Shown in pieces: positions 25,996 through 34,208 of a stretch of DNA of 64,000 bases. The position numbers and the translations under genes were made by a program. Origin of the DNA: an uncultured Prevotellaceae bacterium (GTDB lineage Bacteria > Bacteroidota > Bacteroidia > Bacteroidales > Bacteroidaceae); assembly GCA_900318775.1 (NCBI GenBank), contig ONLY01000009.1, positions 1 to 64,000 of the forward strand, given 5' to 3'. The notes under the pieces are model-generated. The model saw only the letters and a program-made list of their open reading frames with translations, did not search any database and was not told the origin of the DNA. Numbering within the stretch: position 1 is the stretch's first letter; each line of letters begins with the position of its first letter.

Positions 25996-28155
25996 TCAGT
26001 CTTCGTCCTTGTTCTGCTCCTCGAACTCCTTCATCAATTTCTGCTGAAGGTCTGTTGGAACCAGTTCGTAGGAGGCAAACTTCATGATGAAGCTGGCTCG
26101 TCCGCCGGTGATGGAACTCAATGTGGTAGAGTAGCTGGAAAGGCTCTTTAGGGGTACCTTCGCAATCAGTTTCTCATATCCACTCTCGCTTTCACTGCCA
26201 ATAATCATGCCTCGGCGGCCTTGAAGGTCTGACATCACGTCGCCCATCTTGTCGCCAGGAACAAATACTTCCACATCGTATATAGGCTCCAGCAATTTAG
26301 GACCTGCTTCTTTAAAGGCATCAGAGAATGCGTGGCGGCCTGCTAGCATGAATGACAATTCGTTTGAATCTACGGGGTGCATCTTGCCGTCATAGACAAT
26401 GACACGCACGTCGCGAGCATATGAGCCTGTGAGAGGACCTTGCTCCATGCGGCTCATAATTCCCTTCAATATAGCTGGCATGAACCGCGCGTCGATAGCA
26501 CCACCTACTACGGAATTGATGAAGACGAGTTTTCCGCCCCATTCCAAATCAATTTCTTCTTTGCCTTTGGGCGTAATCTTAAATTCTTGGTTGCCGAACT
26601 TGTAGCTGGTTGGCTCTGGCATTCCGTCGTAATAGGGTTCCACAATGAGATGTACCTCACCAAATTGGCCTGCGCCACCAGACTGTTTCTTGTGGCGATA
26701 GTCGGCACGTGCAGGTTTTGTAATAGTCTCGCGATAAGGAATCTTGGGCTCCTCAAAGCGGATGTTGATTTTCTCGTTGTTTTCCATACGCCATTTCAAA
26801 GTGCGCAGATGGAATTCTCCTTGGCCTTTTACGAGTGTCTGCTTCAGTTCTTTCGACTGCTCGATAATCCATGTGGGGTCTTCCTGCGTCATCTTTTGAA
26901 TGGCTGCCACCATCTTTTCGGTGTCGGCTTCGTTCTCGGCTTTGACGGCACGGATGTATTTAGGATTAGGATACTTGACGAAATTGAAACGGTGCTCGCA
27001 GTCTTTGCCTGCTAGCGTGTTTCCTGTACGTACGTCTTTCAGTTTTACAGTGCAGCCAATATCTCCGGCCACCAATTCTTCTACCTTGATTCGGTTTGAA
27101 CCGGCGCAGGCAAAAAGCTGTGCCATGCGCTCTTTCGAGCCGCGGTCTGTGTTGGTCAAGTCGTCCCCTTCGTGCACCTTGCCAGACATCACTTTGAAGT
27201 ACTGTACGCCACCGATGTGTGGTTCGTTGGCTGTTTTGAAGAAATACAAAGATGTGGGTGCGTTGGGATCGGGGCACACTTCTTCACCGCGTGTGTTATG
27301 TACTTGAGGCATCTCGTCAACGAAAGGTACGACGTTGCCAAGGAATTCCATCAAGCGGCGTACGCCCATGTCCTTCGTTGCGCAGACACAGAATACGGGG
27401 AACATACTGCGAGCAGCCAGACCTTTGCGAATGCCGGTGCGGAGCTCGTCTTCTGTCAATGTCTCTGTGTCAAAGAACTTCTCCATCAAATCCTCGTCAT
27501 TCTCTGCTGCTGCTTCTACAAGAGCACGATGCATTGCCATCGCTTTTTCCATTTCCTCTGCAGGGATGTCCTCAATGATGGGGGCTCCGCCTTCAGGCTT
27601 CCATGAATACTTCTTCATCAACAGCACGTCAATGAGTGCATTGAAATTTGGGCCTTCATTAAGAGGATATTGGATGGGTACCACTTTCTTTCCGTAGATG
27701 CTGATAAGGTTGTCAAGCACTTGGTGGAAGTCGCATTTCTCCGAGTCAAGCTGGTTCACCAAGAAGATGACGGGCTTACCCAGCTTTTCAGTGTAGCGGA
27801 AATGGTTTTGTGTTCCCACTTCTGGACCGTACTGGCCGTTGATGAGCAATAAGGCCGTATCTGTTACGTTCAATGCTGTCATGGCAGCGCCAACAAAATC
27901 ATCTGCGCCAGGGCAGTCGATGATGTTCAGCTTCTTGCCGTTCCACTCTACATGGAATACCGTTGAAAAGACACTGTATCCATACTCTTGTTCAACAGGA
28001 AAATAGTCGCTCACAGTGTTTTTTGCGGTGATGCGACCACGGCGGCTGATGATGCCAGCTTCATAAAGGAGTGCTTCGGTAAGAGTTGTCTTACCGGCAC
28101 CATCATTGCCAAGCAAGGCAATGTTTTTGATTTCGTTAGTCTGGTAAACTTTCAT
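25996..28155 (-). CDS. fusA2: elongation factor G paralog without catalytic His (EF-G2)
   Basis: 719 residues with full EF-G domain order: GTPase domain (1-about 290), domain II, domain III (about 400-480), domain IV (about 480-610; AGQFGEVHLIVEP) and domain V (about 610-700; MGDVMSDLQGRRGMI). The G1 loop is GNDGAGKTT (16-24). The G3 loop is DCPGADDF (80-87), where canonical EF-G has DTPGHVDF: the catalytic histidine is Ala84. G4 is NQLD (134-137) and not NKxD. This matches the Bacteroides EF-G2 paralog, known to support translation without GTP hydrolysis and to be needed for gut colonisation under carbon limitation. It is monocistronic, divergent from hemW. Confidence 0.9.
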   Translation of the reverse strand: MKVYQTNEIKNIALLGNDGAGKTTLTEALLYEAGIISRRGRITAKNTVSDYFPVEQEYGYSVFSTVFHVEWNGKKLNIIDCPGADDFVGAAMTALNVTDTALLLINGQYGPEVGTQNHFRYTEKLGKPVIFLVNQLDSEKCDFHQVLDNLISIYGKKVVPIQYPLNEGPNFNALIDVLLMKKYSWKPEGGAPIIEDIPAEEMEKAMAMHRALVEAAAENDEDLMEKFFDTETLTEDELRTGIRKGLAARSMFPVFCVCATKDMGVRRLMEFLGNVVPFVDEMPQVHNTRGEEVCPDPNAPTSLYFFKTANEPHIGGVQYFKVMSGKVHEGDDLTNTDRGSKERMAQLFACAGSNRIKVEELVAGDIGCTVKLKDVRTGNTLAGKDCEHRFNFVKYPNPKYIRAVKAENEADTEKMVAAIQKMTQEDPTWIIEQSKELKQTLVKGQGEFHLRTLKWRMENNEKINIRFEEPKIPYRETITKPARADYRHKKQSGGAGQFGEVHLIVEPYYDGMPEPTSYKFGNQEFKITPKGKEEIDLEWGGKLVFINSVVGGAIDARFMPAILKGIMSRMEQGPLTGSYARDVRVIVYDGKMHPVDSNELSFMLAGRHAFSDAFKEAGPKLLEPIYDVEVFVPGDKMGDVMSDLQGRRGMIIGSESESGYEKLIAKVPLKSLSSYSTTLSSITGGRASFIMKFASYELVPTDLQQKLMKEFEEQNKDED

Positions 28156-28346
28156 TGTTAGGTTAGTTTTATGTTATATAGGTAAAATTCAAAATCGGGT
28201 TAAATTTACACTCTTTTCTTAATTCGGGCCCCTTAAAATATTATGTTCTATAACATTTTTCAAGAATATTCACTTTTTCTTGGCGCTTTTGTGCTGATAG
28301 CTGATAGAAAACTTGCCAATTGTTTGTCCTTCTCCGTAGGTTGTGG

Positions 28347-28354
28347 TATCTTTG
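28347..28354 (+). promoter_or_regulatory. hemW promoter, -7 element next to the start codon
   Basis: TATCTTTG, with TTTG at 28323-28326 as a -33 element spaced by 20 bases. The hemW ATG begins 7 bases after the element, so transcription would begin at or very near the start codon. Confidence 0.55.
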
Positions 28355-28360
28355 CAATAT

Positions 28361-29479
28361 ATGGCAGGCATTTACATTCATGTCCCTTTTTGTAAGTCGC
28401 GTTGTATTTACTGTGGCTTTTTTTCTACGACTTCTCTTTCGCTGCGCCGTGCATATGTGGAAGCTTTGAAGACGGAGCTCCATCAGCGTCGTGCATTTCT
28501 TTCGGAATGCCCTGTTGGTACAATTTATTTGGGAGGTGGTACTCCATCTCTTCTTTCAGCTCGGGATTTGGAAAGCATCATTTCTTCTCTATATAATATA
28601 TATAATGTGGAGAATGGCGCAGAAATTACCATAGAGGGGAACCCTGACGATTTGACTCCTGATTATCTTGCTCAATTGCGTCATCTTGGTGTCAATCGCC
28701 TTAGCATAGGGGTGCAAACCTTTTCGGATGCTCGTCTTCGTTTCCTGCATCGCCGGCATGATGCAGTTCGGGCTATTGAAGCGGTTCATGCGGCCCAACA
28801 GGTAGGCTTCGATAACATTAGTGTTGATTTGATGTTCGGCTTCCCAGGACAGACTATTGCAGATTGGCAGGATGATGTCAGCCATGCGCTTGCTTTGGGA
28901 GTGCAGCACATATCTGCCTATTCGATGATGTATGAGGAAGGGACTCGTTTGACGACTTTGCTTGAAAGGGGGGATATAACCGAAGTGAGTGAAGACGACT
29001 CGCGCCGTATGTATGAATGTCTGATTGATTTGCTTCTTCAAGCAGGCTTCCGTCATTATGAAATCAGTAATTTTGCTATTCCGGGTTATGAGTCTCGGCA
29101 TAATTCTGGTTATTGGCATGGTGTGCCATATTTGGGGATTGGAGCTGGAGCTCACTCTTATGATGGCTTTAACCGATTCTATAATGTAGAATCGCTGAAA
29201 GATTATTTGGCGGGTGCGCCATTTGTAAAAGAGTCTTTAACACCAGCTGAAAGGTATAATGAATATGTCTATACAGGGCTTCGTACTGAAAGCGGAATCA
29301 GTATTGGTCGTATACAAGAACTATTCGGCGAGGACAAGTTGGCCTATTGCTTGCACAATGCTCATAGGCATCTGCAGAATGGCCTCCTTGTTCACGAGGG
29401 TGATGTGTTGCGGCTTACACGCTTGGGCTTGTTTGTGTCTAATGACGTCATGTCGGACTTGATGTGGGTGGGCTGGTAG
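28361..29479 (+). CDS. hemW: HemW-like radical SAM protein
   Basis: 372 residues from the ATG at 28361 (MAGIYIHVPFCKSRCIYC). The frame opens 18 bases earlier, but those codons overlap the promoter. The radical SAM motif CX3CX2C is at residues 11-18. Further signatures are TIYLGGGTPSLL, EGNPDDLT, RLSIGVQTFSDARL and the HemW-type motif YEISNFAIPGYESRHNSGYW. Proteins of this type were annotated as oxygen-independent coproporphyrinogen III oxidase. HemW is now regarded as a heme chaperone and lacks that activity. Divergent from the EF-G paralog gene. Confidence 0.9.
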   Translation: MAGIYIHVPFCKSRCIYCGFFSTTSLSLRRAYVEALKTELHQRRAFLSECPVGTIYLGGGTPSLLSARDLESIISSLYNIYNVENGAEITIEGNPDDLTPDYLAQLRHLGVNRLSIGVQTFSDARLRFLHRRHDAVRAIEAVHAAQQVGFDNISVDLMFGFPGQTIADWQDDVSHALALGVQHISAYSMMYEEGTRLTTLLERGDITEVSEDDSRRMYECLIDLLLQAGFRHYEISNFAIPGYESRHNSGYWHGVPYLGIGAGAHSYDGFNRFYNVESLKDYLAGAPFVKESLTPAERYNEYVYTGLRTESGISIGRIQELFGEDKLAYCLHNAHRHLQNGLLVHEGDVLRLTRLGLFVSNDVMSDLMWVGW

Positions 29480-29635
29480 CTTTTCTCTATTTCTGAATTG
29501 TGTAATTGTGATTGTGCACGCGCACAACTATACGTATTTACGCTAAAGTTGTACGATTATTCTCATATAATAGTGTTTTTTTGTAAAAAAAAGAAAAAAA
29601 GGATGATTTAGAGAATACTGAACATTAAAAGTCCG

Positions 29636-29643
29636 TAACTTTG
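29636..29643 (+). promoter_or_regulatory. small lipoprotein promoter, -7 element
   Basis: TAACTTTG, 53 bases before the lipoprotein ATG; fits TAnnTTTG and is preceded by an A-rich tract. Confidence 0.6.
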
Positions 29644-29696
29644 CAGCGGTTTTGAAAGCAAATTGATTGTTTAACAAATTAAAAGCAAAGAAAATT

Positions 29697-29882
29697 ATGA
29701 AGAAGTTGGTTTTCGCAGCTGTTGCTGCAATCGCTCTCACAGCATCTGTTTCATTCGTAGCCTGCAACCAGACTGCTAACAACAATGATTCAACTGCAGT
29801 TGACACTACTGTTGTAGAGGATACTCTCGCTAGCGATACTCTTGCTAACGATACTCTCGCAACTGACTCTGTTGCTGAATAA
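29697..29882 (+). CDS. 61-residue lipoprotein with Asp/Thr repeats
   Basis: Starts at the ATG at 29697 (MKKLVFAAVAAIALTASVSF); an upstream in-frame ATG would add ten basic residues in front of the signal peptide and is less likely. The lipobox-like end FVAC puts the modified cysteine at residue 23. The mature part is only 39 residues: NQTANNND, then four variants of the unit DTLAS/DTLAN/DTLAT plus a TDSVAE end. It is acidic and probably unstructured. Clear promoter and terminator mark it as a real monocistronic gene. Function unknown; tiny lipoproteins like this occur across Bacteroidales. Confidence 0.8.
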   Translation: MKKLVFAAVAAIALTASVSFVACNQTANNNDSTAVDTTVVEDTLASDTLANDTLATDSVAE

Positions 29883-29935
29883 TTGAAAGCGATTTAGAGC
29901 ACAACTTTCGGGAAATGAAATCCCAAAGAGAATTG

Positions 29936-29966
29936 AACCTGTAAGGCATAGCCCTACAGGTTTTTT
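29936..29966 (+). terminator. terminator of the small lipoprotein gene
   Basis: AACCTGTA pairs with TACAGGTT around an inner 3-base-pair GGC/GCC stem and is followed by six T. Confidence 0.9.
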
Positions 29967-29983
29967 CATATTAATTTAATATA

Positions 29984-30015
29984 AAAATCGGATTACCTGA
30001 AAGTAACCCGATTTT
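29984..30015 (-). terminator. terminator of the ECF sigma factor gene
   Basis: 13-base-pair stem with one mismatch (AAAATCGGGTTAC with its complement on the minus strand, loop of 6), followed by T-rich sequence. It lies about 20 bases past the sigma factor stop. Confidence 0.8.
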
Positions 30016-30037
30016 ATATTTGTGTGCTAATGTCTGT

Positions 30038-30631
30038 TTATGAAGCCATGCTAATTCCTCTTTCATAGGCCATGTGGCGAAGGTTGAGGATAGCGTATCG
30101 CATACGCCCAAGTGCGGTATTGATGCTGCAATTAGTCTTTTGGGCGATTTCTTTGAACGACATTTCTTCATATATCCGCATGAAGAGTACTTTGCGCTGG
30201 GATTCTGGTAGTAGAGCGATGAGGCTACGTACTTCTTCAAGTGTTTGCCGATTGATCATTTCTTGTTCACAATTCTCATTCAGCACAATGTCTGCCTTGC
30301 TGTAAAGGTCTGTTTCGGTAGCATCATTAGAAAGGACTTTGTCCGTAACAGATGTGCGGTAATAGTCGATTAGATGATTGTGAACAATGCGCATCATCCA
30401 TGAGGAGAACTTGCCGTTCTCTGTATATTGGCCATTCTTCAAACGCACAATCATCTTGATGAAGACATCTTGGAAGAGGTCTTCTGCAATTTCTTGATTC
30501 TTGACAGAATACAGGAGATAGGAAAATACCTTACTCTCATAACGCTTCAAGAGGGTGTCGAATGCGTTATTATTGCCTTTTGAATATAAACTGACCAACT
30601 CCTCGTCGGCAAGTTCATGAAGCTTTTTCAT
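30038..30631 (-). CDS. ECF-type RNA polymerase sigma factor
   Basis: 197 residues. Region 2 (about 20-90) includes LLKRYESKVFSYLLY, the core-binding EDLFQDVFIKM and the -10-reading FSSWMMRIVHNHLIDYYR. Region 4 (about 130-185) has LPESQRKVLFMRIYEEMSFKEI and the helix-turn-helix NCSINTALGRMRYAI. No anti-sigma factor gene is adjacent and there is no sigma-3 region, so it is a group IV (ECF) factor working alone or with a distant partner. Monocistronic with its own terminator. Regulon unknown. Confidence 0.92.
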   Translation of the reverse strand: MKKLHELADEELVSLYSKGNNNAFDTLLKRYESKVFSYLLYSVKNQEIAEDLFQDVFIKMIVRLKNGQYTENGKFSSWMMRIVHNHLIDYYRTSVTDKVLSNDATETDLYSKADIVLNENCEQEMINRQTLEEVRSLIALLPESQRKVLFMRIYEEMSFKEIAQKTNCSINTALGRMRYAILNLRHMAYERGISMAS

Positions 30632-30759
30632 TATGCTTTCAGTATTTGTTAAAGCGTAATGTCTTTTCTATAGGCAGTTTGTTTTTTGAGAGTTAATGAT
30701 TAGTTTTTTCTATAAAACATCTGCAAAGTAACGCCTTTTATATGAAAGATGCAAACTTT

Positions 30760-31713
30760 TTATACAAAAAATGCGTTCTCAGCTATCTTTATTCCCCTTA
30801 GCAAGTCTGTAACGGGCATTCTTTTCTTTCCTTCGAACTGCAGAATTTTAATGTTGATCCAACCGTCTGTTGTTGCGACACGTAGGAAGGTTTTACCATC
30901 GGTATCAAGAGTGCCAGCCGGTTTGAGTGTACTTGATGCATATTTTTCTGCCATGTATATCTTTACTGCTTTTCCGTCCAATGTGGTCCATGCTGCAGGA
31001 TATGGAGAAAGGCCCCGAATGAAGTCGTATATTTTCTTCATAGGCTGTTCCCAGTTAATTCGGCATGTGTCACGGAAAATCTTTGGGGCAGGAGTAAGGG
31101 GCACCTCCTTAAACTGGTCTTGTGGAATGGATTTTACAGTCCCCGCCAGAATGTTGTCCACCGTTTCTGTGACAAGGCGTCCGCTGAGTTCCATCAGTTT
31201 GTCATGAACTACTTCTACATTATCTGTGTCGTTAATGGGAATGCGTACTTGTTGGATGATGTCTCCTGTATCAATCTCATGTTTTAGGAAAAAGGTAGTG
31301 ATGCCCGTTTCTGTATCTCCGTTAATAACAGCCCAGTTAATTGGGGCGGCACCACGGTATTTCGGCAGTAGGCTGGCATGTGCGTTGAATGTTCCCAATG
31401 GAGGCATACTCCATACAATCTCTGGGAGCATACGGAATGCAACTACAATTTGTAAATCCGCCCTTAAAGAACGTAGCTCCTCCACAAAAGCCGGATCTTT
31501 TAGTTTCTCGGGCTGAAGAACTTTCAATCCGTGCTCTACAGCGTATTGCTTCACAGGGCTAGGTTGCAGTACACTGCCGTGACGTCCCATGGGTTTGTCG
31601 GGCATCGTAACAACTGCTACGACGTTATAGCCGCCCTCTACTAAGGCGCGTAGACTCTCCACTGCAAAGTCGGGAGTGCCCATATAGATGATTCTGAGGT
31701 CTTCTTTGTTCAT
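30760..31713 (-). CDS. fmt: methionyl-tRNA formyltransferase
   Basis: 317 residues from the ATG at 31713 (MNKEDLRIIYMGTPDFAVE). A TTG nine codons upstream would overlap poorly conserved sequence and is rejected. It formylates the initiator Met-tRNA using 10-formyltetrahydrofolate. Catalytic region: FNAHASLLPKYRGAAPINWA with the Asn and His, followed by DTETGITTFFL. C-terminal OB-like domain from about 205. Last gene of a long minus-strand unit, 33 bases after the chloride channel gene. Confidence 0.95.
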   Translation of the reverse strand: MNKEDLRIIYMGTPDFAVESLRALVEGGYNVVAVVTMPDKPMGRHGSVLQPSPVKQYAVEHGLKVLQPEKLKDPAFVEELRSLRADLQIVVAFRMLPEIVWSMPPLGTFNAHASLLPKYRGAAPINWAVINGDTETGITTFFLKHEIDTGDIIQQVRIPINDTDNVEVVHDKLMELSGRLVTETVDNILAGTVKSIPQDQFKEVPLTPAPKIFRDTCRINWEQPMKKIYDFIRGLSPYPAAWTTLDGKAVKIYMAEKYASSTLKPAGTLDTDGKTFLRVATTDGWINIKILQFEGKKRMPVTDLLRGIKIAENAFFV

Positions 31714-31746
31714 TTCCCTTTTTTGTATGTCATTTAGCAAATGTGT

Positions 31747-33558
31747 CTATTCTTGACTGAATTTTATTAGTGTCTCGCGATAACGGGTGAAGAGGCCCGA
31801 ACGGGATACAAAACCAATATAGTGGTGTTGTCCATCCACTACCGGAAGATTCCATGCTTGAGTTTCCTTGAATTTCTGAATGGCAACCTTGGGAGAATCG
31901 TTTACCATAAGTACTGCGGGAGGCTCTTTCATGAACTGACCGGCAGTGTATTGTCTATAGAGTTCTGGACGGAATATATAGAGACGTACTGAATCAAGTG
32001 ATACAACGCCTAATAATTTGCCGCTAGGTGCCACAACTGGGAATATATTACGGTGTGATTTAGCAATGGTTGCTACGAACCTACTGAAGGGGAGGTCAGG
32101 GGCAATAACTTTGTAGTCACGTTCGATAAGCGATTCAAGATTGAGTACTGTGAGAATGGCGCTGTCCTTGTCGTGGGTTAGTAGTTGCCCTCTTCGTGCT
32201 AAACGCATAGCATAGATGCTGTGGGGCTCGAAGAGGTTGATGGTCAGATAAGATACTACCGACACAATCATGAGGGGAACGAAAAGGCCGTATCCTCCTG
32301 TGAGTTCTGCTATTAAGAAAATGCCTGTGAGTGGTGCATGCATTACTCCTGACATAAGACCCGCCATGCCATATAGGCCACAGTTCTTAGGTGATACATA
32401 GCATACATCTCCCATTGTAAGACCTAATGCCATATCCCAAAGATTTGCAAAAATGAAGCCTGCAATGCATCCTAAAAATAGGCTAGGGGCAAAGACACCA
32501 CCGCATCCACCACCTCCATTTGTGGCTGTTGTTGCAAATACCTTGAACATCAACACCATTCCTAAATAAATAAGCAAGTTGGTTTGATTAGGCACAAAAA
32601 ATGTATTGTGCATGATGTCTCGTTCTGGTGCATCGTTGATGAGTTGGTTGATGACATCATAACCTTCACCATACATAACGGGGAAAAAGTAGATGAGTAC
32701 ACCTAAGACGATGGCACCAAGTAAAAATTTATAGTGGCTCTTTTTGATTTGTCCAAAGATGCCTTCAAACCAATTCATAGCCCTAGTAAAGTATAGACTG
32801 ACGAGTCCACAGATGATGCCTAAAAGAATACACCCTGGAATAATATCTATGGTGAAGGCCTTATTGAGGTTAAACTCAAATAGTGGGTCTGTTCCGTAGA
32901 AAGCATAAGATACGCACACGGATGTGATGCTGGCGACCAGTAATGGTAGCAACGAGGAGAAACTCAAGTCTAGCATCAGCACTTCGAGAACGAAGACAAG
33001 TCCTGCAATAGGCGCCTTGAATACCCCCGATACTGCACCTGCCGCACCACAGCCCACTAGCAGCATCAATGTCTTGGGCTGCAAATGGAAACGCTTGCCA
33101 AAATCGGATCCCCATGCGGCACCGGTCAGTACAATAGGTGCCTCAGCTCCCACCGAACCACCAAAGCCAATGGTGATAGCGCTAGCAATAATGCTTGACC
33201 AACGGTTATGTGATTTAATGCGGCTGCGGCCTCTTGACATTGCATAGAGTATCTTGGTCACTCCATGGCTGATGTCGCCACGTACAATGTGCTTGACAAA
33301 AAGGAGGGAGATGAGAATGCCGACAGCCGGGAATACAAGGTAGAGCAAGTTTGTGTCTTCGGCAACAATCCCTGATGTAAGCAAATGTTTGATTTCTTCG
33401 ATTAGGGATTTCAGTACAAATGCGGTCAATCCAGTGCATACACCGACCATTAGGCTGATCATCAAAACGATTTGCCGTTCCGTATGGTCGCCTTTCAGCC
33501 ACTCTGTTAGAAAGTTGATGAACTTGATTTCTCGTCTTCTAATCCCGATGAAATTCAT
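31747..33558 (-). CDS. ClC-family chloride channel/antiporter with CBS domains
   Basis: 603 residues. About ten or more membrane helices in residues 25-440 with the ClC signature GGSVGAEAPIV, which keeps the gating glutamate of the GxEGP motif but has Ala in place of the following Gly. GGGGCGGVFAPSLFLG corresponds to the GxFxP anion-binding segment. Two CBS domains follow (about 470-530 and 545-600; SGKLLGVVSLDSV, HHYIGFVSRSGLF), which often bind adenosine nucleotides. Inner membrane, moves chloride or fluoride, possibly with protons. Between tsaC and fmt. Confidence 0.92.
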   Translation of the reverse strand: MNFIGIRRREIKFINFLTEWLKGDHTERQIVLMISLMVGVCTGLTAFVLKSLIEEIKHLLTSGIVAEDTNLLYLVFPAVGILISLLFVKHIVRGDISHGVTKILYAMSRGRSRIKSHNRWSSIIASAITIGFGGSVGAEAPIVLTGAAWGSDFGKRFHLQPKTLMLLVGCGAAGAVSGVFKAPIAGLVFVLEVLMLDLSFSSLLPLLVASITSVCVSYAFYGTDPLFEFNLNKAFTIDIIPGCILLGIICGLVSLYFTRAMNWFEGIFGQIKKSHYKFLLGAIVLGVLIYFFPVMYGEGYDVINQLINDAPERDIMHNTFFVPNQTNLLIYLGMVLMFKVFATTATNGGGGCGGVFAPSLFLGCIAGFIFANLWDMALGLTMGDVCYVSPKNCGLYGMAGLMSGVMHAPLTGIFLIAELTGGYGLFVPLMIVSVVSYLTINLFEPHSIYAMRLARRGQLLTHDKDSAILTVLNLESLIERDYKVIAPDLPFSRFVATIAKSHRNIFPVVAPSGKLLGVVSLDSVRLYIFRPELYRQYTAGQFMKEPPAVLMVNDSPKVAIQKFKETQAWNLPVVDGQHHYIGFVSRSGLFTRYRETLIKFSQE

Positions 33559-33605
33559 GATGCTGTGCTTAAAAAGAATAGATGATAAAACCGCACAAAT
33601 GCTGA

Positions 33606-34172
33606 TTACTCTCTGATAATAGTGAATTGTCCGTTGGAATTCATCTTAATGATGCTGCTGGGCTTATGTTTCTCGCGGCTTTGGCGACTATATTTTACCA
33701 CATAGTCAACGGCATTCTTGATCTCATCGCTGATTTCTTCGAAAGTGGTAGGTGTAGGCTCACCGCTGATATTGGCGCTTGTACTTACGATTGCTTTTTG
33801 AAATCTGAAACACAACTCTTTGCTGAACTCTTCCTTTGTGATGCGCAGCCCGGCACTTCCGTCTGAGGCAACTACATTGGGAGCTAATCCTGTCACGTTG
33901 TCAAAAATGACGGTGAGAGGTTTCTCGCTCAGTTCAATCATGTCCCAAGTCACATCAGCCACATTTCTTACATATCGCTGTAGCCGTACGTCGCTGTCTA
34001 CTAGGCAGATAAGAGCTTTGCTGTCCTCTCGTTTCTTGATGGCATAAACTTTCTTTACTGCTTCTTCGTTGGTGGCATCGCATCCGATGCCCCAAACTGT
34101 ATCAGTAGGGTAGAGGATAACTCCTCCTGCCTTCATCACTTCAATCGCTTTCTTTACTTCGTCTTGTAACAT
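33606..34172 (-). CDS. tsaC: L-threonylcarbamoyladenylate synthase
   Basis: 188 residues of the TsaC/YrdC/Sua5 family, which makes threonylcarbamoyl-AMP from threonine, bicarbonate and ATP for the t6A37 tRNA modification. Signatures: GGVILYPTDTVWGIGCDA near the start, VYAIKKREDSKAL (the KRxxxK substrate motif), and SAGLRITKEEF with STSANISGEPT. The short form without the Sua5 C-terminal domain. Upstream of the ClC gene, downstream of prfC. Confidence 0.93.
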   Translation of the reverse strand: MLQDEVKKAIEVMKAGGVILYPTDTVWGIGCDATNEEAVKKVYAIKKREDSKALICLVDSDVRLQRYVRNVADVTWDMIELSEKPLTVIFDNVTGLAPNVVASDGSAGLRITKEEFSKELCFRFQKAIVSTSANISGEPTPTTFEEISDEIKNAVDYVVKYSRQSREKHKPSSIIKMNSNGQFTIIRE

Positions 34173-34208
34173 GTTGTCTATTTTTGAGATGAACTATCTA
34201 TGGCCGAA

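Noticed and set aside
28241-28483. 80-codon minus-strand frame opposite the start of hemW
   Set aside because: It overlaps the hemW promoter and radical SAM motif; no recognisable product.
30727-30760. TAnnTTTG promoter for the ECF sigma factor
   Set aside because: The candidate upstream of the sigma gene (TTACTTTG, near 30723) has only one base between TA and TTTG, so I left it out.
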